Source: Acridotheres tristis
Taxonomy: Eukaryota; Chordata; Aves; Passeriformes; Sturnidae
Direction: 5' to 3'
Assembly (NCBI GenBank): GCA_037013685.1
Contig: CM072888.1
Span: 17,036,589-17,100,588, forward strand
DNA length: 64,000 nucleotides
A program made the translations under genes and the position numbers. The notes under the pieces are model-generated. The model searched no databases and had not been told where the DNA came from. It worked only from the letters and a program-made list of their open reading frames with translations. Positions 37,501 through 49,900 of the stretch are shown here, piece after piece. Position 1 is the stretch's first letter; every line of letters begins with the position of its first letter.

Positions 37501-39575
37501 AATTAGCTGCAGGATAGAAAAACCCCAACAATTCATATTTGATAAATTGCAGTTTTCTTATGATGTGGAGTATCTTACAGTGCAATGAAATATCTCCCTT
37601 ATTGGTCTACCAGTCATTAAATAATTCCTCCAACTCAGTTTATGTCTTTCTGTTGCCAACTTTGAGGCTTATACTGCTTTCTCGGTTAAATCATCGGCTC
37701 CTAATGATCCAACTGAATTTTTATGTCCAGCCTATCCCCCAGGAGACTTTTATATACACTGCAATGATACTGGTTTGCCTGGGCCCTGGCAGTTAAGTGT
37801 TCTAGCACCTTCTTTTACAGCCTTTGATACATTTCTGAGAAAGCAAGTGCTTATACTATTTATGAGAAATCAGAATGGCAGTTGTGCTAAGACTGCAAAC
37901 ACAAAGCACATGCTGAGCTCTATTCAGATGCTCCAAGCTTTTCCTGAAATGAAAATTCTCTCCTGTACTGACCATTTGTTTTGTTAATTGCTATTGCTGC
38001 CTTAGTGATGCCATTATTGCAACCAATGTGAGTGAAGCCACTGGGAGTTTGGCACTGGAGAGGTGTCTCAGCATGAGGGAGGGTTTCTGACCGTGTACCT
38101 TCATCTCTCAGGCTCTTTGGGGTGTCTCACACAACTTACCTGTTATACTTGATGCAGAATTAAGTAAAATAAAACTACAAAATGAGGAGTATTTTAGACG
38201 GTATTTTTTTTTTAGTATTTTTAATTTTTGAAAATCATGGCAATTCTGGATTATCAGAAACAGAAATGCAAGCATAAATGGAAAAAAATCCCCTTGTGAT
38301 TTGAATATTTTCAGAACAAAAAGATTGTGCTGTTTGGTTTAAAAGTATTTCGATTTCAGCTTAAGATTTCATTTGTTTAGTTTTTAATTTAAAAAGTAAA
38401 GGCAAGTTTGGGATGAATCACAATATTTTCTTACTTTTTACATTAACTCTTGAGGAGAAATATTTTTAGTGCAAAACTAATGGGGTTTTTTTTAGGATCA
38501 GCATCTTTTTACACATGCTTGCACACACCAATGTTTTCAGAGGTTTCCAGTCCAGTTATTCAACCAAAAAAATCAATTACTAGCTGAGCCCTTGCTAGGA
38601 GCCAAACTAGTTGAGCTGAGGGCAGCTCTCACAGCTTAGCTGGTTCCTTTCTCTTCTTGCTCAGATTCTGGCTTCCACCTCAGGGCCAGGTACCTGTTAT
38701 GGGAGGCACTGCTGGGTATCTCCTCTTTCTGGCAGGGAGACCATCCTTCTGCATCTGCTGAATTGCTTATCAGGCTTCCTTCTCCCCGTCGTTCCCTGTG
38801 ACATACAACTCTGGGGCTGTGCATTCATCTCTCCTGCCACAAAGCATTCAAGGATAAGATGCCCTACTTGCAAGGTGCCACTGCAGCTGTTTTAGAGCAG
38901 GTAACACAAGTAGATATTGCCTCTCTGCCTGTGGAAGGCTGGGTAGCAGGAAGCTGTGAAGAGAGATCCAGTCAGACAGCTGAGCTCTGGTGGGCTGGAT
39001 GTCCCTACACTGCTTATAATGGAGTTGGGACAATGGCATTTCTCCCTGCTGTGACAGTCCCTGCCAGCCCGGTGCATACACTGCCTTTTTTTCTTTTTGT
39101 TTTTCAGTTTTACACCAAGACTCAAACTCCTGGATTCAGCTGGAAACATTTTTCCTGAAATCCAGAGCTATAAACCTGTAAGCTGTAGTCCAAAACAGGG
39201 AGATAATGTGCCTCTTTTTGATTTCAGATAGCTCTGCCTCATTGGGGGTGTATTATGCTAAAAGAGATTTTTATTTTATCTTAAAATCATTGACATGGCT
39301 TTCTTCTTCTGAATGTTTCTTCCTTCAGAGCATTGAGATCATCGTATGAGGCAAATCTCTCTTGGAGCCTGAATTCCTATGCAGCAATGCAATCCAGTGT
39401 GCCCATAATTGTGAATGTACTGGGGTGTTACAGAATAAGGCATTAACTGAGGAAGATGGCAGAGTTTGAGGGAGACATGTTTTCTTTCAGGGCAGGAACG
39501 TGCATGCTGTGTCCATGCAAACCAGTAGTAATTGGGGTTCTCTGCAGGCAGCAGGATTGAGATTTCTGTGAATAA
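34505..39575. other. Unique non-coding DNA
   Basis: No gene is recognised. Low-complexity spots are an A-rich run at 35267-35294, a T run near 35469-35480, (TTTG)n at about 36766-36782, and a T run near 38204-38213. The 36950-37300 block is GC-richer, with open frames on both strands (61-123 codons) but no domain that I can name. Confidence 0.6.
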
Positions 39576-39900
39576 TTGAAATTTCTTTTTAAAACTCGTT
39601 ATTTTCCCTTTCCTTGTGTTATAGTTTGCTGTCTTCATTTAGTTGGCAGAGTTCCTCGGTGCTTTGAGAAATGCCGTGTAAATAATAAGCTAACGATTCC
39701 TATTCATCAATTCCTGTTCATGCTGTTTGAGCCCATTAGGCGGACACTGAGCCCCCTCCTACCCGCGTCAAATTGCTGTGTGATTTCTAAATAATGATTT
39801 TGTGTCATATAACTTAGGTTAACAGAAACTCCTGGACTGAAAACATAATACTGATACTTTGTATTTGGTATTGTAAACATATGTAATAAAAGGCTGCCTG
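39576..39900. promoter_or_regulatory. Candidate conserved non-coding element (enhancer-like)
   Basis: This AT-rich block keeps seven CpGs within roughly 175 bp (39596-39770: CTCGTT, CTCGGT, GCCGTG, AACGAT, GGCGGA and CCCGCGTC), while neighbouring kilobases have very few. It is also dense in homeodomain-type and related short motifs such as AAATAATAAGC, TAAATAATGA and GTAAACA-like sequence. The block is non-repetitive and has no long open frame. Retained CpGs in AT-rich unique DNA are typical of vertebrate developmental enhancers. That is inference from composition only, because conservation cannot be seen from one genome. Confidence 0.3.
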
Positions 39901-42900
39901 ATGTAGTGCAGGCTCTCTCACACTGGATCTGCAGATTTTAGATGATTTGCAGTCACCATGTTACAAGATCTAGGAAGAGATTTGTACAGCATCGGTGTCA
40001 TGCTAGTTCCCATTAAAATCAAAGGGAGTTTTTCTGCTGGCTGCAATTAAAGCAGCTAGACAGCACAGAACCACAGGGTTAGAGGCACATCCTTCCAATT
40101 ACAGGTAGCTCAATCAAACCCCTTGGTACTCCTGTTTGTTTACTCACTGAATGGATACCACACGGGGCTATGTGGAATCCCCCCCACCAGGGGAAACAAC
40201 AAAGCAAGTCGAGTTTATAATCTTCTGTCACTCTGTGCTGTGGCATAGCAGTTTCCTATTTATTATCATGTTTGGGGATTTGAAGTTATGCCGTTGCAAA
40301 ATACCCTTTTAAATATACCACAACAGTTCATTAAGTTGAGACCCTAAATCATAATTTAATAACTCTAATCCAGAAACTGCCAGAGGAATCTACTCTGAGG
40401 CTTGCAGCTATGTTTCCCCACCCAGGCAGGAGTAAGACTTCCACCTGAATATGTGCGGTAAGTTTCCTTCCTCTGATTATTCAGATACCTGCAGGTAAAT
40501 TTTCAGGCTTAGTGAGGAGAATTTGCCACACAGGGTAAAGCTTGAAAAATAGTGTTTAAGCTCTCTTTTGGAATTGCAAACCTTAAACTGTGGCTCCAGA
40601 AGGAGCATTTCTATGAAAAAGAGGCTGCTAAGCTATGAATTCTTTAGTTTGGAAATGCTTTGAGATGACTTCTGTACATGTAGTTTCATGCAGGAAGCTG
40701 TAGGTGACAAACAAGGTCTGTTCCCTTCTGAAAATTAGAGCCACGTCATTTCCCAAAAGCACTGGTAGCATTTTGTTGTTCCTGTGAGATCCAGCCCTTA
40801 GTAATCGGCCAGCTGTACTGTCATCCAGGAGATGGAGGGGACATGGTGACACTGACTGGTCTCTCCAACCAAGACTAAAGGTTCTAAAACGGATGAGATT
40901 GGTTGCAAAAAGAAATAAATGTTTCTGGGAGCAAGCAGTGCTGCCTTACCAGCTGCTGACCACATGGCAGTGTGTGTCTCTGTGCCTGTACCACACAAGA
41001 CCATCCTTGCAGGAATGATTCATTCACTCCCTGCCTTTCAGCAAACCTGGAGAAACACTAGAAACACAGCAGGGCCACAGGGTGCTGTGAAATCAGAGGG
41101 TGACAGGTCTGTCCAAGGGTGCAGGCAGGATGAGGGAAGGCAATTCTCCCTTCTGAATGGCAGTAGGTCCCTGAGCTATGCTGAGGAGCAGTTTCCCAGA
41201 GATATGGGGCTCATGTTGGCTGGACAGGCTGTTTGACTCCCTGCTCCCTCAGCAGCGTTGGAACTTGCTTGCCACTTAGAACCAAAGTTAGCTGAAGGGC
41301 AGGAATTGGAAAATGAAATATTCCTGAAACATAACTGAGAGCTCGTGATGTGGTGGAGGAGAATGACTTCCAAATTGATGTCTCCACAGTGGAAAAGAGG
41401 GCAGCAGGAGCCCAGCTACTTTAATTAGGCACTGGAGGATGTGGATGGGAGCATGCTGCAGGAAAGCAGGCTGGGAAGTTCACAGACTACTTGTTATTAG
41501 GCGGGCAGCCTGCAGGGCTCAGGGTTTGCTGGCAAAGTTTGTTTGTAATGCAGCACATTCTTCCAGTCTGCTGTAAAGGAAGCCTGGATGGGGCTTAGAA
41601 ATGAAATTTAACTCTTTGCTGAGTCCACTTAAACCTTAAAACACACAGCAAAGCTGAGTATCTGCTTTTCTTCCAACCTTGCCTGCTTGCTCTTGGAACT
41701 TTTCCCTGTCTCTGACCTGAGAACTGTTTCCTGTGAGTCTTGTGGGTCACACACACTCCTGTGAATATGATTGGATTTCTCACGCTGTCTTGTCAGAACA
41801 AAAGAGCTACTTATGGTCAGGAACTTTATCATCCCCAGCCTGATGGGGAGAAATAGGACAGCAAAATCTCCCAATAGGTAAAATATCCTGCTTCCATGAG
41901 GTTCTAGAGCTACTTGTTTTATTTTTATTTGAATATAAATAAAAAAGGATTTGAATGTGCAGAGGCTAATCAATCATGTAGGCTTCTGTGATCCTTTTGG
42001 GTGAAACAAAATTAATTTTAATCTCTCAATGTTTGTACGAGAGGGAGCAGTAGTATTTATTTGGCAGGCGTGTGGGCACGCTCTCTCTGAAGCACGCAGT
42101 AAAACAAAGCATAACAAATCTGTATTTACAAATCTGAGGAAGCCTGCACTGCAGTCAACATATTAAAGTTCTTTCAGCAGCTTGAGAGATGATTTGCATT
42201 GAGCGCCTTAGCCCAGGTTTACTGAGACAGAGGAAGGTGTTGACACAATATGTGTTTGAAACATTGCTTACATTTTCTCACATGAAACTTCAGCTGTTTC
42301 TTCGAAGTTTGCCACATGCTGAGATGAAGCAAGAAATACTAAAAAAAAAATTCTTGTCAGATGCTTTGCTAGATGAGAGAAAAGATAAGAAAACTAGTAC
42401 AAAAATACGGAGAAATTATTTCCACCCATTAAAGTCTTGAATTTGCAGTCTTATTCGCAAATTTAGCTAGAGGGAGAAGATCAATATCAGAACTCTGCTA
42501 GCAGCATTAGTTGTTGCATGCTTGAGAGAAATCGGGAGCTGGACTTCAAAGTGCTCTTTATGTGGTGAAGGTTATACTGTTTAAGGGTTGGAGATTGCTG
42601 CTTAGCAGAAAGAGGTAATTGGAAAGCAGAAGTAAATGCCACTGCTCCAGCAGCATGGAAAAGTGTAAAACACCATTGCCATGTGCATCAGGCTGCAAAA
42701 TGAGGAAACCCATCTGGGAAATAATGGTTCAGAAAATCACTGTGTTAAGGGATAATGGAAGGGCTGCTCCACCCTCTTGTTGGTCCTGAGGAGGTCAATG
42801 GAAAGATAGGTGAAAGGAGGAAAGCAGCTTAAAGATCCTGTGCATACCCTTTGCAGGTAGGAGCAAGAAAGCATACATTCCCCTTGGGTTGGGGACAGCT

Positions 42901-43777
42901 TTTCCTCCTCTCCTTCTTAGCTGCTTTTTTTTCCCTCCTGGAATCTTTTCATGTAATCTTTGAATAGAGGTTGGCTCTTTTCCATAGGATGTGCATCAGC
43001 TCCTGTAGAGCCGAGGGTTTGGTAAAGGCACAGAAGATCTCTGTTACTCACCGGGCCAGCTGTGATGTGCACATTCTTTCAAACTATCACAGTTTCAGGT
43101 GAAGAAGCCTGGGAAGACATTCCATAGATGAAGAAATCATGCAGATTGTGGCCCCTGCTTATTGTAACTAGCACTGTTGGCTTCCTGAGACTCCAATTCT
43201 GACAACTGCAATTTTTTTCCACCTAAATCGTGATTCAGTTGCTTGCAGGAAAGATGGGGCTGATATACATCAGGGCTAAAGGAAGACAGCAGTGGTGCTT
43301 TGTCCCTTCCACACCCCAAGACAGATCCTAAATAGACAGTTTAAAGAGCTAAAATGAAGTCAGCTGGAAAGATGGTGGTGAGGGGATTCTCTAGTCTGAG
43401 AAAGCAGGTGGAGGGGATGTCAGCAAGAGATTTGCTTGTCTGGCTCTATTGGCTCCCTGTTGTGCTAATCTCCAAAAGAGGTAAGAGGCTGCAAAGCAGG
43501 CTGGATAAGGCTCCCCACAGTTCCTGTTGTCCAACAAATCAGTCCTAATGGAGCACAAGGACAGAAATTTGTCTTAGGAGTAGAGGCCTGCTCCTGGAGA
43601 GAAGAAGAAGATTTACAGACAGGTGCACAGCTTGAGAAGTTGTTAGCTTTTTGCCATCCCTCTATACACTTGCTGATGAAGCTAGAACAAAGTGAATGAA
43701 ATTAAATCTCATTAGGGTTGGTCCTGCTGCTTTTAACTAACCCAGTAGTTATGTCAGCTCTGGGATTTTTCATTTTG
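39901..43777. other. Unique non-coding DNA; weak CR1-like trace near 40.07 kb
   Basis: No gene is recognised. The stretch at about 40070-40140 (CACAGAACCACAGGGTTAGAGG) faintly resembles an antisense CR1 3' end but is too diverged to call. The interval 42030-42220 is listed separately as a CpG-retaining block. GC-richer parts at 40920-41260 and 43020-43560 have short overlapping open frames only. A splice-donor-like GAGGTAAGAGG lies near 43477-43487, with no convincing partner exon. Confidence 0.5.
42030..42220. promoter_or_regulatory. Candidate conserved non-coding element (weak)
   Basis: Five CpGs (GTACGAG, GGCGTG, CACGCT, CACGCA and GAGCGCC) lie within about 170 bp of AT-rich unique sequence. 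Nearby are GTATTTATTTGG, GTAAAACAAAGCATAACAAA and GTATTTACAAA motifs of forkhead/SOX type. There is no repeat signature. The call rests on composition and motif density alone. Confidence 0.2.
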
Positions 43778-43974
43778 GCTTTGTTTTGGGTTTTTTTTTT
43801 TGTTTGTTTCCTTTTTTTTTTTTCTTTTTTTGTTGTTGGTTTTTTTTTTTTTATTTTGGGGGTTTTTCTCCTGTTTTTTTTTGTGGTTTTTTTTTTTTTT
43901 TTGGGGGGGGGGGGTTTTTTGTTTGTTTTTTTTTTTGGTGGGGGGAGGTTGTATTGTTTTTTGGTTGTTTTTTT
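43778..43974. repeat. T/G-only low-complexity tract with a 12-G run
   Basis: About 200 bp consists almost entirely of T runs broken by G runs (G5 at 43858-43862, G12 at 43903-43914, G6 at 43940-43945), with a few C and A. The G12 run plus its neighbours could form a G-quadruplex on the plus strand. Open frames here are Phe/Gly-rich artefacts of composition. Such tracts often start as a reverse-oriented poly(A) tail and expand by slippage. They are also prone to sequencing and assembly error, so the exact run lengths should be treated with caution. Confidence 0.93.
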
Positions 43975-46900
43975 ACTTTCAAGTGTACCTGCCCCACCAA
44001 AGGAGGCTCAGAAAGCCACCTGGCCTTTGAGGCTATGTTCAGATGCTGGTTCCTAAATGAACCCTTTCTATCAGTGCCAGCTGTTGTATGGGGAGTGACT
44101 CTTTTCTCCACACTCAGCATCAGAACATGTGGTAAGTGACAGCAGAGCTGATGGGAGCATGCTGTTCTTGCTGCTAATCAGAGGAGCTTTGCTCTTGATT
44201 TGTAGCTCTCCTGTATTAATCAGAAGAAACATGATATGGAAAAAGATTTGGGTGGCTGTTTTACATCCTTATGCTCATTCCCCACCACTCATAAGGCCTC
44301 TGAATTACAGAAAAAAAAAGTAAGTAGTGCTTGTATTTTCTCACAGTGAAAAATAGGCTTGTCCTGCTGTCATTGAGGTTTCCCAAGTCTAGCTAGATTT
44401 TTACGGGGAAGGAAAGACAGGCAAGTTTAGTGACTTTTGAGAGCTCCTCCATCTAGGCAGCCTTTTGAATAAGGTCTTTGTATTTGCCTGAGTTCACAAG
44501 ACCTATCTTGCTGTTTAGATCCTTTAGCTTTCCAAGTACCCTGCAAGAAAAGCAATGTGGAAGCTATTGACTACCACTTTGTGTGGCTTAATTTGTTTTA
44601 TTTTGGTCAAAATTTAAATCATTGCAGGTGTTAATGTCACTTTAACTCTGATCCCATCTCTTGCTGTGAATCCAATGCAAATGCTTCCTTGGTGGAAATC
44701 TTTTCTTTTTAGTGCTTTGGCTACAAAACAGATACAAAATGTGATATTTTCCATAAGTCAGACCCAGCTCTACCTCATTTGGGTTTGAGTGAATTAAAAA
44801 TGCTAAAAAAGGGATTATTCACAGGTTCCCCTTGTTCCAATGACGTTCACAGCTATTGTGGTTCCTTTTGATCACTGCATCTTTACCAAGGTCCATTTTA
44901 TTTCCTTTTACATTGCACAGCATTCCTCAGTTTTAATTGCACTATCATGGGTGGCAGCTGGATCTGATTCACCTCTAGGGGGATGTAAATAAATCTCGAT
45001 AGTTCTACAGGGTAAAAGCTATGTTAATGTTTTTCACAAATAGTCAATGGCAAAATAATGCCTATTTGTCACAGTGCAAAGATACCTGTACAAGTTCTGG
45101 GATGTTCTTCTGCAGCAAGGGTGCTTCTGTCCACCTGCCCTAATTCAGTCTTCACGTCCTGCTCTAGTGAAGCAGTGTCCAAGTCGCCTAAAGAGCCATG
45201 CCAGCAGGTGGCATCTATTCTAGCCTAGGTGTCTTGGCTTCCATGTTCAGCAGAGATTACTGCCCTTTACAGGCCCATCTCCAGACACATTCTGGGCAGG
45301 AGGCTTGCAACATAGGTTTGCATCAGTTTACTTTCTGACAACATTAGTAGGTGAGATGGGATCCATCTCCCCAAATATTTGGTTTACTAGCTGTCTAGGT
45401 GTAGGCAAGTGAGTTCACGTTCAGGAATAGACCCTTTTTAAAAATTAAAAAAAAAGAAATTCCACTTTGTGAAAGAGGTTGAGGCTGTTTCATGACCTGC
45501 CATTGTAGACCTGAATACAAATAATTCAGTTTGCCTGGGGACCATGCAGAATTTGACTTTCAAAGAAAACATTCAGTAGAATATGCAGGCTTTCATGTTT
45601 GCTTTTTTGAGGGTTTTTCTCCTCATTGAGTCAGTCAGAGGTAACTGGGTTGTCCTGGTGCACCAGAAAACAATCTCTAAGAGGAACACAAGTCTTAAAA
45701 TACAGATGCTCTCCCTGTCCAGAAACAGAAATATAATCCAGGACTAATCACTAAAACAAGAGCCAACTGTGCTTGTGAATCTGACTGCAGCCCAGGCTGA
45801 GGGGGACAGTGCAAAGCAGTGGACTGTATCTGCAAGGATTCCCTAGAGTGGAAGCAGTGATTGTCAGGAACACAGAACTGTGGGATCTGAAACTTTGAAC
45901 AGCCCAAAGGCTGTGTACAAAATTCCCTGTTTATTGTAGATCCCAGTAGAGCTCCCCAGTTCAGGAGTTGAGTAAAGGGGCACTCCAAGTGGCAGAAGCT
46001 GCCTGCTTTCCCCTGTATGCAGTTACTGTGGGGAGATTTTTGCTGGTAAATTTTAGCCCTCAATGTGATGCCCATGACATCTCCTCTCTAGCTGCACTCA
46101 CACCTCCTGTGCTTGCAGGTCCCACACCTCAAGGAGCTGCTCCATAAATTGCCCCTGGGCTGCCTCCTAGCACTATAAGACTTTCCCTAGTGTGGGGCCT
46201 GAGAGCAGATGCCAACTCTTTGGAGAGCAGACAGCTAGATGGCAAATTCAGCCAACAGCCCCTACAAAACTGTAGAACAGCATAATTACAATAAAGTTTT
46301 AAAATATTCCTGTATCACTTGGATGATTTTTTTCATTTTCCACTCTGAGAATAACCTCTGATCTTCCATGGAAATGCATCTAGCATTTAAATGGAATCTA
46401 CATGTTTCCCTTGGACATTCAATTCTGGCTAGAGCTTTCAAAAAAAAAAGAAAAAAATCAGACAAAAGATACTTATTCTGTTATAATGGTTCTGTTTCAG
46501 TGGTGTCTTTTAATTATGCTAGCTGGCTGTGTAAACTTAATTGCATTAGAGGCTACTAATTATCTGATTAGGAAATGCTTGGCTGTAATAGCTTATTTTA
46601 ATGAATTGATGATGGATGCATGTAATTTTTAGTTGTTTAGCTGTTACCTCAAATTGTTAAACTTCATAAACTGAATTCAGTCTTTTTTTTTTTAACTCTT
46701 AATTTTAAATCTAATATGTGAAACATGAACACATTTTTTTGCAATCTGGAATGGTTGCACGTTTTTCTGCTTGTGCCTTCCTACAAGTGACCACATCTCT
46801 GTTGTCATTCTTCTGTTGTGGTGGGTTTTGTGTGGCTTTTTCTTCTTTATTTTTTTGTTCCCTCCTTTCTCTTCACCACATTTGTTTCTACTGAGTGACA

Positions 46901-49900
46901 CAGGAGATTTTGTTTAGAAGCTGAATTGCATTTAAGTGGTCTCAAAAAGGAGCTATTGGGGTATTCTGCTTCTCTGAAGTATCTGAGATAGCACAAGGGT
47001 TGTCAGAAATTGCATGGAGAAAAAAAAGATGGTGTTGAGATAGCGTCTTCTGGCGAATGAATTTCAGAGGATCTGGTCCTTTAGATCATCTGCAGGCCTG
47101 GATTGTTTGGCTGAATGTGGGCTGTCACATCCATCCTAGGGGTCATGTCCCAGTGATACCATTGGAATGAGAAGCAGAGATGTGAGCCTGACTAATCTCA
47201 TTCCACCAGCTGCTTATGCTCATTCTTGGGAATGCACTGAATTATAAATCTGTAAGTAGAGTTGTGGCCAGAAACACTTCTGAACAACTGTCCAAGCTAA
47301 AACAAGGCATTTATTCTCTTGGTTTCAATTGATTTTCAAGGAATGATGTCTTAAAACATTTCTTGCCCTTTTGAGCACTTTCTGAATGTCAGGGGGATTT
47401 TGGAGTCACTGCAGAAATGATGATAAAGAAGATGAGATGAAATGGAAGAAATTTGAGGTGTTTCAAACTCCCCTATTCATTTAACCTTTCTGAAGTGGTA
47501 TATGAGCCACCCATATGCTTTTGAAGCTATGGAAAATATAAAAATACTTTAGCATAGATTTTATTTAAGATAACTTTCAATCTTGATATTCCAGTTCTGA
47601 TAATGCTGAACAAAATGCATACTCTCAAAGTGAAATATAATTTCTTCATATGGCAGAGTTGGTTTAAAACTCAACTGTCCTGCTCAGATGCAGCAGCAAA
47701 GTAATGACAGCAACTGGAAATTCATCTTGCTGCTGAGATAAATCTCGGGAGAGTGGCTGTTATTTATGTGTTTGACCCTAACCTGATGTTTGGGTGCCTG
47801 AGGAGGGCTAACATCTGGATCTGTTTGCAGGAAAATTTCCAGTGGAGCTTCCTCATTGTGGTTCAGTCTTGCTCCCATGCCCAACTCTTGCTCTGAGCCC
47901 TTTCTTCCTTTACTGTGTGCTTCCTTTTGGATGCATCCAACATGAGTTTTGGAATGTTCCCAAGGAACAGCAGGCAGTCCTGCTTACTAGGCAGGTGGAG
48001 AGGGCACGGATAATATTGAATGACATCCATGTTGTCCCCTCTCTCCCTTCTGCCCTCCTCCACCCCGTCTTCCTCCCTGTCTTCCCTCGTCAACAGAAGT
48101 GCCCAGCACTGATAGACTCAATTCCTCATTTTGGGTTTATCCCAAATTAACCATCTCATTTACTTGTTCCCTGCAGTACATAACTCTCAGGAGTTTGCTG
48201 ATGACTGAATGAAGCCTCAGACCCCTTCAGCCTTCTTTGAGAGTGAAGTGGGAACCTCTTGCTCCTCCTCACACCACTACCACTGCAGAGCATTTAGCTC
48301 ATGTAGGCTCACACCAGCAGCTGTGAGGAAGATCCTTCTGTGTCCAGTAGTGCTGGGAATCTGTGGTGCTGGGAGGCTGGAGAGGTGTTGTTTGAGACTG
48401 AGTGAAATGCTGTGGCATCAGTTCACAGGAGCTCTGTTGAGCCCTGCCTGGCATCCTTTGGTTCTGACTTATGGATTTTTTTTCTTGATTTTTGCTCTTG
48501 AAGTCAAAGAGCGTTGGTAAGTGCATATCCTGATGCTTGGGAAAAGGTGTGCAAGCCTAGGACAGAAACACAGGCCTACAGACAGGCTCTAGTGGTGGAG
48601 GATTAGGGCAGCTGTGAAAAGTATCGCTGGGACAGAAGTGTCAGGCTGGGTTTTGCCTTCAGCAGAAGGATCTCCAGACCCCTGCTGAGGTTCCCCAAGC
48701 ACATGTGATGATCCCAGGCCTGGAGAGGGGCTGGTACAGCCTGGCAGTCCATGGAAGGGCATCAGTGCCTGCTCTAGCCTGGCTGAAGGAGGGGACGTGT
48801 AGCATGAGCAGGGAAAGCTGTGAACAGCAAGAACCAGAGGAGGGGAGAAGGAGGAGAAAGTCCAAGAGGATGATATATACAGCTAGAAAGAAGGGGTTAA
48901 GGTACCAGCTACTGTTTAGTCTTCTGACACTCTCTGAAAGGCTTGTAGAGAGCAATTAGGAGCTGGTAAGCAAACCTCTGTCCTGCTGCAGGCTCAGCTT
49001 TTGCTGCCAGGTGCTGCAAATAAAGGCAGGCACTGCCACTTCATATTTAATTGCTGTTTGGCGAATAAGCCTTTGGCTTTTTTTTTAGTTTTCCTTATTG
49101 CCACCTCCAGAGTCTGCAGGTGGAGGAGCCAGAAGAAATAGCTTTGGGAACTCCTAAAATGACAGCCCTGCAAGGTTGGTGATAAGAATTAATCTCAGGC
49201 ATATTTCTTTTTGTTTTGCTGCCTTTGGAGAGAGAGGGGAAAGGTGTATGGAGATATTCTGAGACAGTCTTCTGCTTTTTTTTTTTTTTTTTCCCTAAAG
49301 GACAGATATGGCTATTGGCCTATTAGCTGTCTGATGAGAGAAAGAATATAAATGGAGAGAGAATGAATTACAGTGTAGTTATTTCTTTCAGGGGAAAAAG
49401 AAAAAAATTATGGATTTTTGTGGTATGTGCTTGAATATTTTTTCAAGGGACTGGTGCAATCTATAGTGCAAGATTATGCAGACTTTAAAAGAGTGTTTTC
49501 TAATCAAACAAAGCTTTCTTCAATGCTTTACCAAGATTGCACAACCTAAGCACATGACAATTAAATATAGGCACTTGCCATGCTGAAGGTAGCCAGTAAT
49601 CTTTAATTTGCTGAATGTAACTGCGTGGCTGTGTTGAATATTATTTCCATATTCAGAGATGCAGTTATAACTATTCCCCTCTCCAGTATCTGATAGCATT
49701 AATGCCAAGATTAACTTTTTCTTTACTTTCCTAACAAAAAAGAGGTTGATGTAATAAAAAGTAAATTAGGAAAGGCTACTAAATGGGAATAGCCAGCTAT
49801 AAATAACCAAAACATTTCCTCTTAATTACAGTTTTTATGCTAGCCTTGAAATTTTCTGGTTTTCCTTCTAACATATTAAAAATCTGACAGTGACGGGTTG

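Noticed and set aside
40065..40140. Possible antisense CR1 3' end (CACAGAACCACAGGGTTAGAGG)
   Set aside because: Only the first ~20 bases resemble the CR1 terminus and the following CR1 landmarks are absent, so similarity may be accidental.
43786..44139. Phe/Gly-rich open frames of 76-117 codons
   Set aside because: They are translations of the T/G low-complexity tract and carry no coding signal over the repeat.
46165..46300. ACTATAAGA motif followed ~115 bases later by AATAAAG, suggesting a small LTR or gene end
   Set aside because: Neither termini nor internal landmarks of a known element are visible, and both motifs are common in AT-rich DNA.
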